DNA of 7,082 nucleotides from Spartobacteria bacterium UBA6821. Lineage in GTDB: Bacteria; Verrucomicrobiota; Verrucomicrobiia; Chthoniobacterales; UBA6821. Shown piece after piece: positions 1 through 6,722 of the stretch. Under the pieces are notes generated by a model that saw only the letters and a program-made list of their open reading frames with translations, made no database searches and had not been told where the DNA came from. The stretch is taken from the NCBI GenBank assembly GCA_002452515.1, contig DKEN01000017.1:7854-14935 (forward strand), in the 5' to 3' direction. The translations under genes were made by a program, and so were the position numbers. The first letter of the stretch is position 1; each line of letters opens with the position of its first letter.

Positions 1-268
1 CAACCTCTGAAACGGAAGCTTCCGGAGCTTCCACCCGGACAGGAGGTGTCACCCCTTGAACACCGTCGGGTTGTTGAATTTTCGGTAACGGTGGCACTCC
101 CGTAATTTCACGGTGAAAATCTTCCTTTGCCTTCTGCAACTCGGCAAGTGCCTTACCAAGACCACGCGCCAGCTCAGGCAGTTTTTTCGGACCGAAGAGC
201 ACTAGCGCCAGAATGCCGATGAAGATCCATTCCGGTGCTGCCGGCATTCCAAAGGCAAAAAAGTACAT
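1..268 (-). CDS. TatA/TatB-like twin-arginine translocase component (3' end cut off by window)
   Basis: Membrane protein of the twin-arginine pathway, which exports folded proteins across the inner membrane. I translated 89 codons by hand from the ATG at 268; the frame stays open to position 1, so the C-terminus is missing. A single transmembrane helix (about residues 14-25) ends at the hinge F25-G26, followed by PKKLPELARGLG and a charged amphipathic helix to about residue 51. The rest is a proline-rich tail. E13 lies 12 residues before the hinge, where E. coli TatA has Gln8 and TatB has Glu8; FGPKKLPEL otherwise looks TatA-like, so I give no symbol. An alternative ATG at 247 (M8) is possible, but the residues MYFFAFG before it fit the hydrophobic N-terminus. 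No Shine-Dalgarno motif precedes either start. It lies 47 bases after fabD on the same strand. Confidence 0.9.
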   Translation of the reverse strand, partial: MYFFAFGMPAAPEWIFIGILALVLFGPKKLPELARGLGKALAELQKAKEDFHREITGVPPLPKIQQPDGVQGVTPPVRVEAPEASVSEV

Positions 269-285
269 ACGGAGTAATCTAATCT

Positions 286-301
286 GGAACTCAGGAACTC
301 A
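286..301. repeat. Two tandem copies of GGAACTCA
   Basis: The 8-base unit GGAACTCA occurs twice without a gap in the short fabD-tat intergenic region. Directly beside it, at 301-315, is an AT-rich inverted repeat, AAGAAA-TGA-TTTCTT, that begins right after the fabD stop codon when read on the minus strand. It is too AT-rich and lacks a U-tract, so it is not a convincing terminator. The tandem copy may be chance or a small duplication. Confidence 0.5.
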
Positions 302-315
302 AGAAATGATTTCTT

Positions 316-1245
316 TTAAACTGAAAACGTTGCGATCGCCGCTTCGAGAGTCGCCACATCCGAGATGCTGATAATCTGGGTTCCCTTGCGGATGCGTCCG
401 ACGAGCCCTGCGACGACACCACCCGGCCCGAGTTCAAGGAATCTGGTGATCCCGAGATGATCAATCATGTACTCGATACTGCTTGTCCAACAGACGGAAC
501 CCGTCACCTGATCGGCCAGCGACTGGCGGATGGCATCCGGAGAATCTGCGGGAAGACCATCGACATTGGCGACCACAGGCACTTTTGGCATCACAATCGG
601 GGTTTCCGAAAGAACAACGCTAAGGCGCTGATAGGCGGGCTCCATGAGTCGGGAATGAAAGGCACCAGCCACAGTCAACTCCACCGCTTTACGGGCTCCG
701 TATTCCTTGGCCATTCCGACGGCGAGAGCGATCCTGGACTGTTCACCCGAAATGACGATTTGTCCCGGGCTGTTGAAATTAGCAACATCGACATCCGCGG
801 CGGCGGCCAGATTTCGAACGCCCTGTTCATCCGCACCGATGATGGCTGCCATTCCTCCATGGGTGGCCTCGCACGCCTCCTGCATGAAGCGTGCGCGCTG
901 ATCGACCAGCCTCAGGCCAGTCTCAAAGTCGAAGGTTCCGGCAGCGGCATGGGCTGTGAATTCCCCGAGCGACAGACCGGCGGCGGCATCAAAGGAAAGT
1001 GCCGGAAACTTCTCCTGGAGGACGGCAAGCACTGCGAGACCGTGGGTGTAGAGCGCAGGCTGACAGACGGAGGTCTTGGTCAGTTCCTCGGCGGGCCCTT
1101 CAAAGGCGATCTCAGAAAGTGAATAACCCAGAATCCCATCGGCCTTTTCAAAGAGGGCGGTGGCTACAGGATAAGTGGCGGCGAGATCTTTGCCCATACC
1201 GACGGCTTGGGATCCCTGACCGGAGAAGAGAAGTGCAGTTTTCAT
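316..1245 (-). CDS. fabD: Malonyl-CoA:ACP transacylase
   Basis: Transfers the malonyl group from malonyl-CoA to the phosphopantetheine arm of acyl carrier protein, the entry step of cytosolic type II fatty acid synthesis. The 309-residue length matches the family. The oxyanion loop GQGSQ is at 9-13. The nucleophile elbow GLSLGE is at 90-95, with catalytic Ser92. Arg117, which binds the malonyl carboxylate, lies in QRARFMQEA. The catalytic His197 is in GAFHS, and NFNSPGQIVISG at 156-167 and LELGPGG near the C-terminus are typical family segments. The residue before Ser92 is Leu where E. coli has His; I recall this variant from other phyla, so it need not mean loss of function. The ATG at 1245 is supported by the family-typical start MKTALLFSGQGSQ, though no Shine-Dalgarno motif is visible. 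No other fab gene lies in the window. Confidence 0.97.
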   Translation of the reverse strand: MKTALLFSGQGSQAVGMGKDLAATYPVATALFEKADGILGYSLSEIAFEGPAEELTKTSVCQPALYTHGLAVLAVLQEKFPALSFDAAAGLSLGEFTAHAAAGTFDFETGLRLVDQRARFMQEACEATHGGMAAIIGADEQGVRNLAAAADVDVANFNSPGQIVISGEQSRIALAVGMAKEYGARKAVELTVAGAFHSRLMEPAYQRLSVVLSETPIVMPKVPVVANVDGLPADSPDAIRQSLADQVTGSVCWTSSIEYMIDHLGITRFLELGPGGVVAGLVGRIRKGTQIISISDVATLEAAIATFSV

Positions 1246-1262
1246 AAAATAATGGGGGAAGT

Positions 1263-2060
1263 TTAGAAGTAAAACGGGATTCCGGCTTTGGCGAAAGCCT
1301 CTTTCTGGTCCTTGAGATAGAGATCACCGAGACGATCAAACCCTCCGGAGGCTCGGAATTCTTTTAAAAATTCATCCACCTGATCGCGCAGCACTGTATC
1401 TCCGGGCCTGAGTCCAATGGCCCATGACTCTTTCTGTACCGGCTCCAGCAAGGCGATTGTCTCTTCAGGATGGGCCTGTTGATTCTTCCAGACGCTCATC
1501 TGATCATAGAGGAACCCGTCGGCCTTTCCCTGAATCACTTCGAGCACGGCAGAAGACTCCTTGTCGAGCACGAGGGTTTTGGCCGCTTTGAGATGGGCCT
1601 CCGCCCAAACTTGTCCCGTTGTCCCCTGCCGGACAGCCAAGGTGCGTCCCGGTTGATCAAGGTCACTGCTTTTAGTCAGGCCGGAATTTTTCCCTGCCAG
1701 CACAGCCAGACCAATCGAGAGGTAGGGTTCTGAAAAAGCGATGGTCTTCTCACGCTCCGACGTATCGGTCATTGAGGAGATAATGAGATCGATCTTTCCT
1801 GTGAGTAGCGAAGGTATCAGTCCGGTGAAGGGGATATTCTCAATCGTCACCGGTCGATGTAGAAATTCTCCAAGGACATGAGACAGGTCAGGACTGACTC
1901 CTGTGGGATTTCCCTGTGTATCAATCGTCTCAAATGGGGGATAGGAAAGATCCATGCCGACAAGAAGCGGTTTCTCTCCGATGGGGCTCCTGTGACACGA
2001 TGTCAGGACGATGATCCATGCGAACACCGCCATCACATCAAGTAAGTTACGTAGTCTCAT
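1263..2060 (-). CDS. Orphan solute-binding lipoprotein, amino-acid type (SBP family 3)
   Basis: Predicted periplasmic binding protein anchored by lipid. The N-terminus has two arginines, a hydrophobic stretch and the lipobox L19-T20-S21-C22, so Cys22 should become the first residue of the mature lipoprotein. The body is a bacterial family 3 substrate-binding domain. GMDLSYPPFE (35-44) starts lobe 1. SMTDTSEREKTIAFSEPY (96-113) is the classic segment, with Arg103 in the place that usually binds a ligand carboxylate. VRQGTTGQ (143-150) and ADGFLYDQ (180-187, Asp186) supply the usual lobe 2 contacts. This suggests a polar amino acid or related ligand; the exact one cannot be read from sequence. 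No permease or ATPase gene is adjacent. It sits 19 bases after rmuC and 17 bases before fabD. Moving the start to M10 would remove the positively charged N-region, so the ATG at 2060 is preferred, although it lacks a Shine-Dalgarno motif. Confidence 0.88.
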   Translation of the reverse strand: MRLRNLLDVMAVFAWIIVLTSCHRSPIGEKPLLVGMDLSYPPFETIDTQGNPTGVSPDLSHVLGEFLHRPVTIENIPFTGLIPSLLTGKIDLIISSMTDTSEREKTIAFSEPYLSIGLAVLAGKNSGLTKSSDLDQPGRTLAVRQGTTGQVWAEAHLKAAKTLVLDKESSAVLEVIQGKADGFLYDQMSVWKNQQAHPEETIALLEPVQKESWAIGLRPGDTVLRDQVDEFLKEFRASGGFDRLGDLYLKDQKEAFAKAGIPFYF

Positions 2061-2079
2061 GGATTAAATCAGCGGTCCC

Positions 2080-3333
2080 TTAAGGGAGTGTCTCTTCAGA
2101 AATTTCCCCCAACTCGGAAACTAGCTCACGGGGCATCTGTTTCTCAGCTTTGGCCCCCAGATCGCGAAGACGAAGGGCGGTGCCGATGATATTGCCCTTC
2201 TGGGACGAGAGTCTGGCGACGGCATCATCATGCGCAGCTGTCGCTTGGGCAAGTCGCTCCCGCACTCCAAGCAGTCCCTTGGCAAATTCAGTTAACTTGT
2301 CATGAAGCACCCCTCCAAGCCGCGCAATCTCCAAAACATTTTTGGTCTGCTTCTCGACTTTCCAGACATTGGTCACCGTTCTCAGGGCAGCCAATAGAGT
2401 GCTTGGAGTGACCAGAATCACCCGGTGACTGAAGGCGAATTCAAAAAGCTTGGGATCAGCAGTGAGTGCTGCTCCGAAAGCAGGTTCAATCGGGAGGAAC
2501 ATCATCACCACCTCGGGCGTCTTCCCCTCAAAGAGATCGGCATATCCCTTCTCTGAAATCGACTTGATATGCTGACGAACGGCGGACGCATGATCGATCA
2601 ACGCACGCTGGCGATCCACTTCCTCGATGGCGTTGCAGGAGCGTTCGTAGTCCACCAAAGAGACCTTTGAATCAACCACAATAAAACGCCCCTCCGGCAG
2701 ATAAATGACGGCATCGGGTCGGAGGCGATTTTCCGTAGATACCTGAAGCTCAAATTCACGCCCCCTCTCCAGACCGGAGAGCTCCAGGGTGCGCTCCAGA
2801 ATCAGCTCTCCCCAGGCACCTCGCCGTTGTGATTCCCCCTTCAGCGCAGAGGCCAGATTACGGGCATCGTCTGAGAGACGGGCATTCATTTGAGCAAGAC
2901 TCTGCAGATGCTGTTGAAGACCGGAGGTGCTTTTGGTCTGGGAGTCATGGACCTCGTCGACCCGTTTGCGGAAGAAGGCCAATTGTTCCTGAAGAGGCGA
3001 AAGCAGTCCGCCGATTTTTTCACTGCTGGTCTGGGAAAACGACTTTGTCCGCTCCTCGAGAATCTCCGTGGCAAGATTGCGAAATTGGGCCGTCAGCACT
3101 TCGGCCAACTGCCGCTGCTCGTTTCTTGCTTCCTCCCTCAGATTTACAACCTCCTCGCGACCCTTTGTCGCTTCCTCGGAAAACCGCCGTGCCTCGCTCT
3201 CAGCCTGTTCGGCACGAAGTTGTGCGATCGAGATCGCTCCGCGACTTCGGGCATCCTTAAGCAACCAGCCGACAACTGCACCAAGTCCCAGCCCGATCAA
3301 CAGACCGAGAAGAAGGAGCAGCGTGTAAGTCAT
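2080..3333 (-). CDS. rmuC: DNA recombination protein RmuC
   Basis: RmuC-family protein, known in E. coli for limiting inversions at short inverted repeats and predicted to be a nuclease. The 417 residues read as an N-terminal membrane anchor (about 4-25), a long charged coiled coil (about 35-165), the conserved RmuC domain (about 168-335), and a second helical region to the end. Nuclease-like PD-(D/E)XK residues can be placed at Glu176 (GAWGE), Asp207 (RPDAVI) and Asp221-Ser-Lys223 (VDSKVSL). Further family hallmarks are EVVMMFLPIEPAF (274-286) and HRVILVTPSTLLAALRTV (303-320). The ATG at 3333 begins immediately before the membrane segment. A small inverted repeat, ACTCT-AGC-AGAGT at 3340-3352, lies just upstream of the start, and no Shine-Dalgarno motif is seen. 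It follows zwf by 52 bases. Confidence 0.95.
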   Translation of the reverse strand: MTYTLLLLLGLLIGLGLGAVVGWLLKDARSRGAISIAQLRAEQAESEARRFSEEATKGREEVVNLREEARNEQRQLAEVLTAQFRNLATEILEERTKSFSQTSSEKIGGLLSPLQEQLAFFRKRVDEVHDSQTKSTSGLQQHLQSLAQMNARLSDDARNLASALKGESQRRGAWGELILERTLELSGLERGREFELQVSTENRLRPDAVIYLPEGRFIVVDSKVSLVDYERSCNAIEEVDRQRALIDHASAVRQHIKSISEKGYADLFEGKTPEVVMMFLPIEPAFGAALTADPKLFEFAFSHRVILVTPSTLLAALRTVTNVWKVEKQTKNVLEIARLGGVLHDKLTEFAKGLLGVRERLAQATAAHDDAVARLSSQKGNIIGTALRLRDLGAKAEKQMPRELVSELGEISEETLP

Positions 3334-3385
3334 CTGCAGACTCTAGCAGAGTGCCCTGAAATGGGAACAGTCAGGAACTTTAGAG

Positions 3386-4807
3386 CTAGACCTTTGGACC
3401 GTGCCAGCCGCCGGAGGGAAGGAGTACTTCATTTACTTCTTCAGGGCCCCAGGTTCCTTTCTTGTAGGTATGGACAGGACCGGAGTTGCTGATGATCTTA
3501 TCAACGATGCGCCACCCTTCCTCGACAACATCCTGCCGCGCAAAGAGGGCCTGATCGCCACGAATGGCGTCACCGATGAGCCGTTCGTAAGGGGTCATCT
3601 CGTCGGGTTGCTGATCAACAACTTTCAGTTCCACGGGTTCGCCGACCATCCGTTCCCCGTCGATCTTGACCTGCATCCCGATGCCGATCTCAATGCGTGG
3701 GGAAAAGAGGAATCGGACAAAATCATGGAACGGTGCCTGCTCCTCGGTGAACACCACATCGGGCGGACGGTGAAATTGCACGCGCACTTCTGTGGCCGTG
3801 ATCGGCAGATTTTTTCCGGCTCGGATATAGATGGGAACACCCTGCCAGCGCCAGTTGTCGATATAGACACGGACAGCGGCAAAGGTCTCCGTGCGGCTGT
3901 TGGGAGCAACCCCGGGTTCCTGAAGGTATCCCTCGAACTGACCACGCACGATGTCGTTGGTCGTGATCGTACGGATCGAACGGAAGAGCTTCACCTGCTC
4001 GTCGCGCACCCGTTCCATGTCGGGCCAATAGGGAGGCTCCATGCAGAGGAATCCGACCACCTGCATCAGGTGATTTTCGATCACATCCCGGAGGCAGCCG
4101 GTCTCGTCGTAGAATTTCCCGCGACCCTCCACACCGAAGGACTCGGCCATCGTGATCTGGATATTGCTCACATACTGACGGTTCCAGACCGGCTCTAGGA
4201 AGGAATTGGCGAAGCGCGTGTAGAGGACATTCTGCGTCGCCTCCTTGCCGAGATAATGGTCGATGCGAAAAACCTGTCTCTCATCCAATACTTCATGGAG
4301 GAGCTCATTGAGTTCAGTCGCTGAGGCAAGATCCCGACCGAAAGGCTTTTCCACAACCACGCGTGCATTCTCCAGACAACCGGCAGCCTTCAGCCCCTTG
4401 GTGACCTCTCCAAAAAGCACCGGTGGAATCGCAAGATAATGGATCGGATGTTGAGCGCTCCCGAGGGCTTTCTTCAGATTTTCAAAGGTCAAGGGATCGC
4501 TGTAATCGCCATCCACAAATTGGAATGAGTCGGCGAATTTCTTGAATGCCGCCTCATCCACTCCACGCCCAAAGGTGGTAATCCCCTCACGCGCCCGCTC
4601 AATGAGCTGTTCACGGGTCATCCCATCCCCTTTGGCGACACCGATGACCGGACCGTTGAGCACACCCCGGCGATAGAGAGCCTGGATCGTGTCGAAGAGT
4701 TTCTTATGGGCAAGATCTCCTGTGGCTCCGAAGAGAACCAGCGCATCGCTTTTAGGTATGGTCATGAATGAGAGGCTGTTAGGTTCAAAGAATCGGTGAA
4801 TGGACAT
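3386..4807 (-). CDS. zwf: Glucose-6-phosphate 1-dehydrogenase
   Basis: Oxidises glucose 6-phosphate to 6-phosphogluconolactone, normally with NADP, as the first step of the oxidative pentose phosphate pathway in the cytosol. The coenzyme loop FGATGDLA is at 26-33, LAIPP at 125-129 and EKPFGRDL at 153-160. The substrate signature RIDHYLGKE is at 181-189, and the catalytic-base segment DVIENH gives His246, equivalent to His240 of the Leuconostoc enzyme. The open frame gives 473 residues, close to the family norm. The start is uncertain. The ATG at 4807 leaves only 6 bases after gnd and has GGGGA directly abutting it, too close for a normal ribosome site. The internal ATG at 4765 (M15, giving 459 residues, [17 protein letters not shown]) has a more family-like N-terminus but also no Shine-Dalgarno motif. 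Tight coupling to gnd supports a shared transcript. Confidence 0.96.
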   Translation of the reverse strand: MSIHRFFEPNSLSFMTIPKSDALVLFGATGDLAHKKLFDTIQALYRRGVLNGPVIGVAKGDGMTREQLIERAREGITTFGRGVDEAAFKKFADSFQFVDGDYSDPLTFENLKKALGSAQHPIHYLAIPPVLFGEVTKGLKAAGCLENARVVVEKPFGRDLASATELNELLHEVLDERQVFRIDHYLGKEATQNVLYTRFANSFLEPVWNRQYVSNIQITMAESFGVEGRGKFYDETGCLRDVIENHLMQVVGFLCMEPPYWPDMERVRDEQVKLFRSIRTITTNDIVRGQFEGYLQEPGVAPNSRTETFAAVRVYIDNWRWQGVPIYIRAGKNLPITATEVRVQFHRPPDVVFTEEQAPFHDFVRFLFSPRIEIGIGMQVKIDGERMVGEPVELKVVDQQPDEMTPYERLIGDAIRGDQALFARQDVVEEGWRIVDKIISNSGPVHTYKKGTWGPEEVNEVLLPSGGWHGPKV

Positions 4808-4813
4808 TCCCCA

Positions 4814-5836
4814 CTAAGCGCTTCCTTCAGGTTTCTCGTGATGGCCGCCGAATTCATAGCGCATTGCCGAACAGATTTTGTCGGCAAAGATGGCCTGATT
4901 GCGGCTTGAGAAGCGCTCGTAGAGAGACGTGGTTAGTACCGGGGCTGGCACGCCTTCGTCAATAGCAGCCTGAATGGTCCAGCGTCCTTCTCCGGAATCA
5001 CTGACTCGTCCGCCAAAGGTCTCAAGCTGGGGATCACGGGCCAGGGCATCCGCAGTCAGGTCGAGCAGCCAACTGGCCACCACACTACCACGACGCCAAA
5101 CCTCGGTGATCTCAGGGAGATCGAGATCAAATTGATAGTTCTCGGGTTCTCGTAGCGGGGTGGTCTCGGCATCGACCTCCCGCTTCACCTTACCGACATT
5201 GGCATTTTTTAAAATATTCAACCCTTCGGCGTAGGCAGCCATCATTCCATACTCGATGCCGTTGTGCACCATCTTCACAAAGTGGCCCGATCCCGAGGGA
5301 CCGCAATGGAGATAACCCTCTTCGGCGGTGCTGTCCGTGCGGGTACGCCCCGGCGTCGGCTCCGCATTTCCCTTGCCGGGAGCCAGCGTCTTCAAAATGG
5401 GATCGAGAAATGCCACGGCCTTGTCGGGTCCGCCGATCATCTCGCAGTAACCGCGCTCCAGTCCCCAGACTCCGCCAGACGTGCCGACATCGACGTACTG
5501 AATGCCCTTCGCGGCCAGTTCCTTGGCACGGCGGATGTCATCCTTGTAATAAGAATTCCCTCCATCGATGAGTATATCCCCTGTGCCGAGCAAGGGGGAA
5601 AAGACAGCGATGGTTTCATCGACATAGGCTGCCGGGATCATCATCCAGACGGCCTTTGGCTCGCTCAATTTACTAACAAGATCCTTTGGATCCGTTGCAG
5701 CAACCGCTCCCTTCGAAGCGAGATTCTGAATTGCAGTGGCGCTGTAATCCCAGACAACGACTTCGTGACCTGCCTTGAGAAGGCGGAGAACCATATTGGC
5801 TCCCATTCGACCGAGACCGACCATTCCGATACGCAT
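4814..5836 (-). CDS. gnd: 6-phosphogluconate dehydrogenase, decarboxylating, short form
   Basis: Converts 6-phosphogluconate to ribulose 5-phosphate and CO2 with reduction of NAD(P). The open frame reaches back to an ATG at 5923, but I place the start at 5836. The protein then opens with the Rossmann strand [12 protein letters not shown], and AAGGA lies 8 bases upstream. The longer version adds 29 residues with no family match. The protein is 340 residues, like the short class rather than the 470-residue E. coli type. GLGRMG is at 7-12, DGGNS at 91-95 and [13 protein letters not shown] at 118-130. The catalytic segment [12 protein letters not shown] gives Lys188, Asn192 and Glu195, matching E. 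coli Lys183 and Glu190. Asp30 ends the second strand (VVVWD), which suggests NAD rather than NADP use. It is first in the minus-strand run, 6 bases before zwf. Confidence 0.95.
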   Translation of the reverse strand: MRIGMVGLGRMGANMVLRLLKAGHEVVVWDYSATAIQNLASKGAVAATDPKDLVSKLSEPKAVWMMIPAAYVDETIAVFSPLLGTGDILIDGGNSYYKDDIRRAKELAAKGIQYVDVGTSGGVWGLERGYCEMIGGPDKAVAFLDPILKTLAPGKGNAEPTPGRTRTDSTAEEGYLHCGPSGSGHFVKMVHNGIEYGMMAAYAEGLNILKNANVGKVKREVDAETTPLREPENYQFDLDLPEITEVWRRGSVVASWLLDLTADALARDPQLETFGGRVSDSGEGRWTIQAAIDEGVPAPVLTTSLYERFSSRNQAIFADKICSAMRYEFGGHHEKPEGSA

Positions 5837-5844
5837 GGTAATGT

Positions 5845-5849
5845 TCCTT
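5845..5849 (-). promoter_or_regulatory. Ribosome binding site of gnd
   Basis: AAGGA on the minus strand, 8 bases before the ATG at 5836. It decides the gnd start in favour of 5836 over the in-frame ATG at 5923. It is the only well-spaced Shine-Dalgarno-like motif I see before any gene in the window. Confidence 0.65.
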
Positions 5850-5861
5850 GGTTGGGGTTTG

Positions 5862-5876
5862 TGTGAACTCTTCACA
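5862..5876. promoter_or_regulatory. Inverted repeat TGTGAA-CTC-TTCACA, possible operator
   Basis: Perfect 6-base arms separated by 3 bases, lying 26 bases upstream of the gnd start in the 109-base region between divergent gnd and mtnN. Written as TGTGA-N5-TCACA it has the half-sites of the E. coli CRP consensus, but the spacer is 5 bases rather than 6. A site in the gnd leader or promoter fits a regulator of the gnd-zwf transcript. The regulator itself is not identifiable here. Confidence 0.4.
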
Positions 5877-5909
5877 TCACAGAGGAATGGCACCCCGTCA
5901 AGCACGCGC

Positions 5910-5938
5910 TTCACCGCGCGCACTCATCCTGCTAGAAA
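5910..5938 (+). promoter_or_regulatory. Candidate promoter of mtnN
   Basis: TTCACC at 5910-5915 and TAGAAA at 5933-5938 are separated by exactly 17 bases; each matches the sigma-70 consensus at four of six positions. Transcription from it would begin around 5944-5946, at or next to the mtnN ATG, so the message would have almost no leader. This agrees with the absence of a Shine-Dalgarno motif before mtnN. The matches are only moderate. Confidence 0.3.
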
Positions 5939-5945
5939 TCGAACC

Positions 5946-6680
5946 ATGAACACCCGCACCGGCATTATCGCAGCCATGGATTCGGAACTACGCGATCTGG
6001 CTTCTGCGCTCGATCACGAACGCACGGAAAGCATCGCTGGTCGTGAAATCCATTATGGCTTGCTCGAAGGCCAACCCGTTGCCCTCCTGCTCTGCGGTTG
6101 CGGCAAGGTGAATGCAGCCCTTTCCGCCACCCTGCTGGCGGGACATGCAAAAGTTGCGCGGATTCTCGTCACAGGAATCTCGGGAGGACTAGCCGAGGGG
6201 CTTCAGGTCGGAGATATCGTGGTGGGCGATTCCTTCATTCAGCATGATATGGATGCCCGGCCACTATTCCCACTGCACGAAATTCCGTTCGAGGGATTCT
6301 CCGAGATCAAGGCAGAACCAGAACTTCGCCAACTACTTGCCGACGCCGCACTGGAGATGCTGGCGTCAAAACGGCCTCCCGGTCTGGAAAAAGCCACCGT
6401 CTTAGAAGGGCTCCTTGTCAGCGGGGATCAGTTCCTTGCAAGTCAGGCCGCGCGCACCCGTGTGCTGGATGCCCTGCCGCGAGCGTGCGCCGTCGATATG
6501 GAATCAGCAGCCATTGCGCAAATCTGCCGTGCTGCCGATTTGCCACTCGGAGTGATGCGCGTCATCTCCGACTCCGCCGATGGTAGCGCCCACATCGACT
6601 TCGCCCATTTTGTCGAACACTCCGCCTCTCAAGCCTGCGCGGAGACGGTGAGGCATGCATTGCGTGCTTTCGGCCGCTGA
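5946..6680 (+). CDS. mtnN: 5'-methylthioadenosine/S-adenosylhomocysteine nucleosidase
   Basis: Hydrolyses the N-glycosidic bond of methylthioadenosine and S-adenosylhomocysteine, releasing adenine; it serves methionine salvage and activated-methyl recycling in the cytosol. The 244 residues fit the PNP/UDP phosphorylase superfamily. The N-terminus TGIIAAMDSELRDL aligns with the E. coli enzyme so that Glu14 equals Glu12. VDMESAAIA supplies Glu186 (E. coli Glu174), and VISDSADG supplies Asp209 (E. coli Asp197). Other family marks are GCGKVNAALSATLL (51-64), TGISGGL (76-82), VGDIVVGD (88-95), HDMDARPLFP (100-109) and LVSGDQF (157-163). The open frame extends upstream to 5775, but that stretch overlaps gnd on the other strand and has no family similarity, so the ATG at 5946 is chosen. 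No Shine-Dalgarno motif precedes it. It is the only plus-strand gene and is divergent from gnd. Confidence 0.95.
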   Translation: MNTRTGIIAAMDSELRDLASALDHERTESIAGREIHYGLLEGQPVALLLCGCGKVNAALSATLLAGHAKVARILVTGISGGLAEGLQVGDIVVGDSFIQHDMDARPLFPLHEIPFEGFSEIKAEPELRQLLADAALEMLASKRPPGLEKATVLEGLLVSGDQFLASQAARTRVLDALPRACAVDMESAAIAQICRAADLPLGVMRVISDSADGSAHIDFAHFVEHSASQACAETVRHALRAFGR

Positions 6681-6687
6681 ATGCATG
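6654..6687 (+). terminator. Hairpin across the mtnN stop codon, possible 3' structure
   Basis: CATGCATT at 6654-6661 pairs perfectly with AATGCATG at 6680-6687 around an 18-base loop containing the last codons of mtnN. There is no following U-tract, so it is not a standard intrinsic terminator. It could protect or mark the 3' end of the message, or be chance, since the arms contain the self-complementary ATGCAT. Confidence 0.25.
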
Positions 6688-6722
6688 AAGGCTATTGGCA
6701 AAAGGGGCATGGGAATGCGGCT

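Noticed and set aside
301..315. AAGAAA-TGA-TTTCTT after the fabD stop as an intrinsic terminator
   Set aside because: The stem is entirely weak pairs apart from one G-C, and no U-tract follows on the minus strand.
457..1122. 221-codon plus-strand frame opposite fabD
   Set aside because: It is antisense to a clearly conserved gene, has no recognisable domain, and follows from the GC-biased third positions of fabD.
3401..4198. 265-codon plus-strand frame opposite zwf
   Set aside because: It is rich in His and Asp with no family signature and lies wholly within zwf; it is a shadow frame.
5264..5866. 200-codon plus-strand frame opposite gnd
   Set aside because: It has no domain features and is antisense to the conserved core of gnd.
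5896..5901. TTGACG on the minus strand as a -35 element for gnd
   Set aside because: It is a good hexamer, but no acceptable -10 lies 16-18 bases downstream (GATGTG at 17), so a promoter call is not supported.
5837..5923. 29-residue N-terminal extension of gnd from the ATG at 5923
   Set aside because: It has no family similarity, covers the promoter region, and AAGGA is correctly placed for the ATG at 5836.
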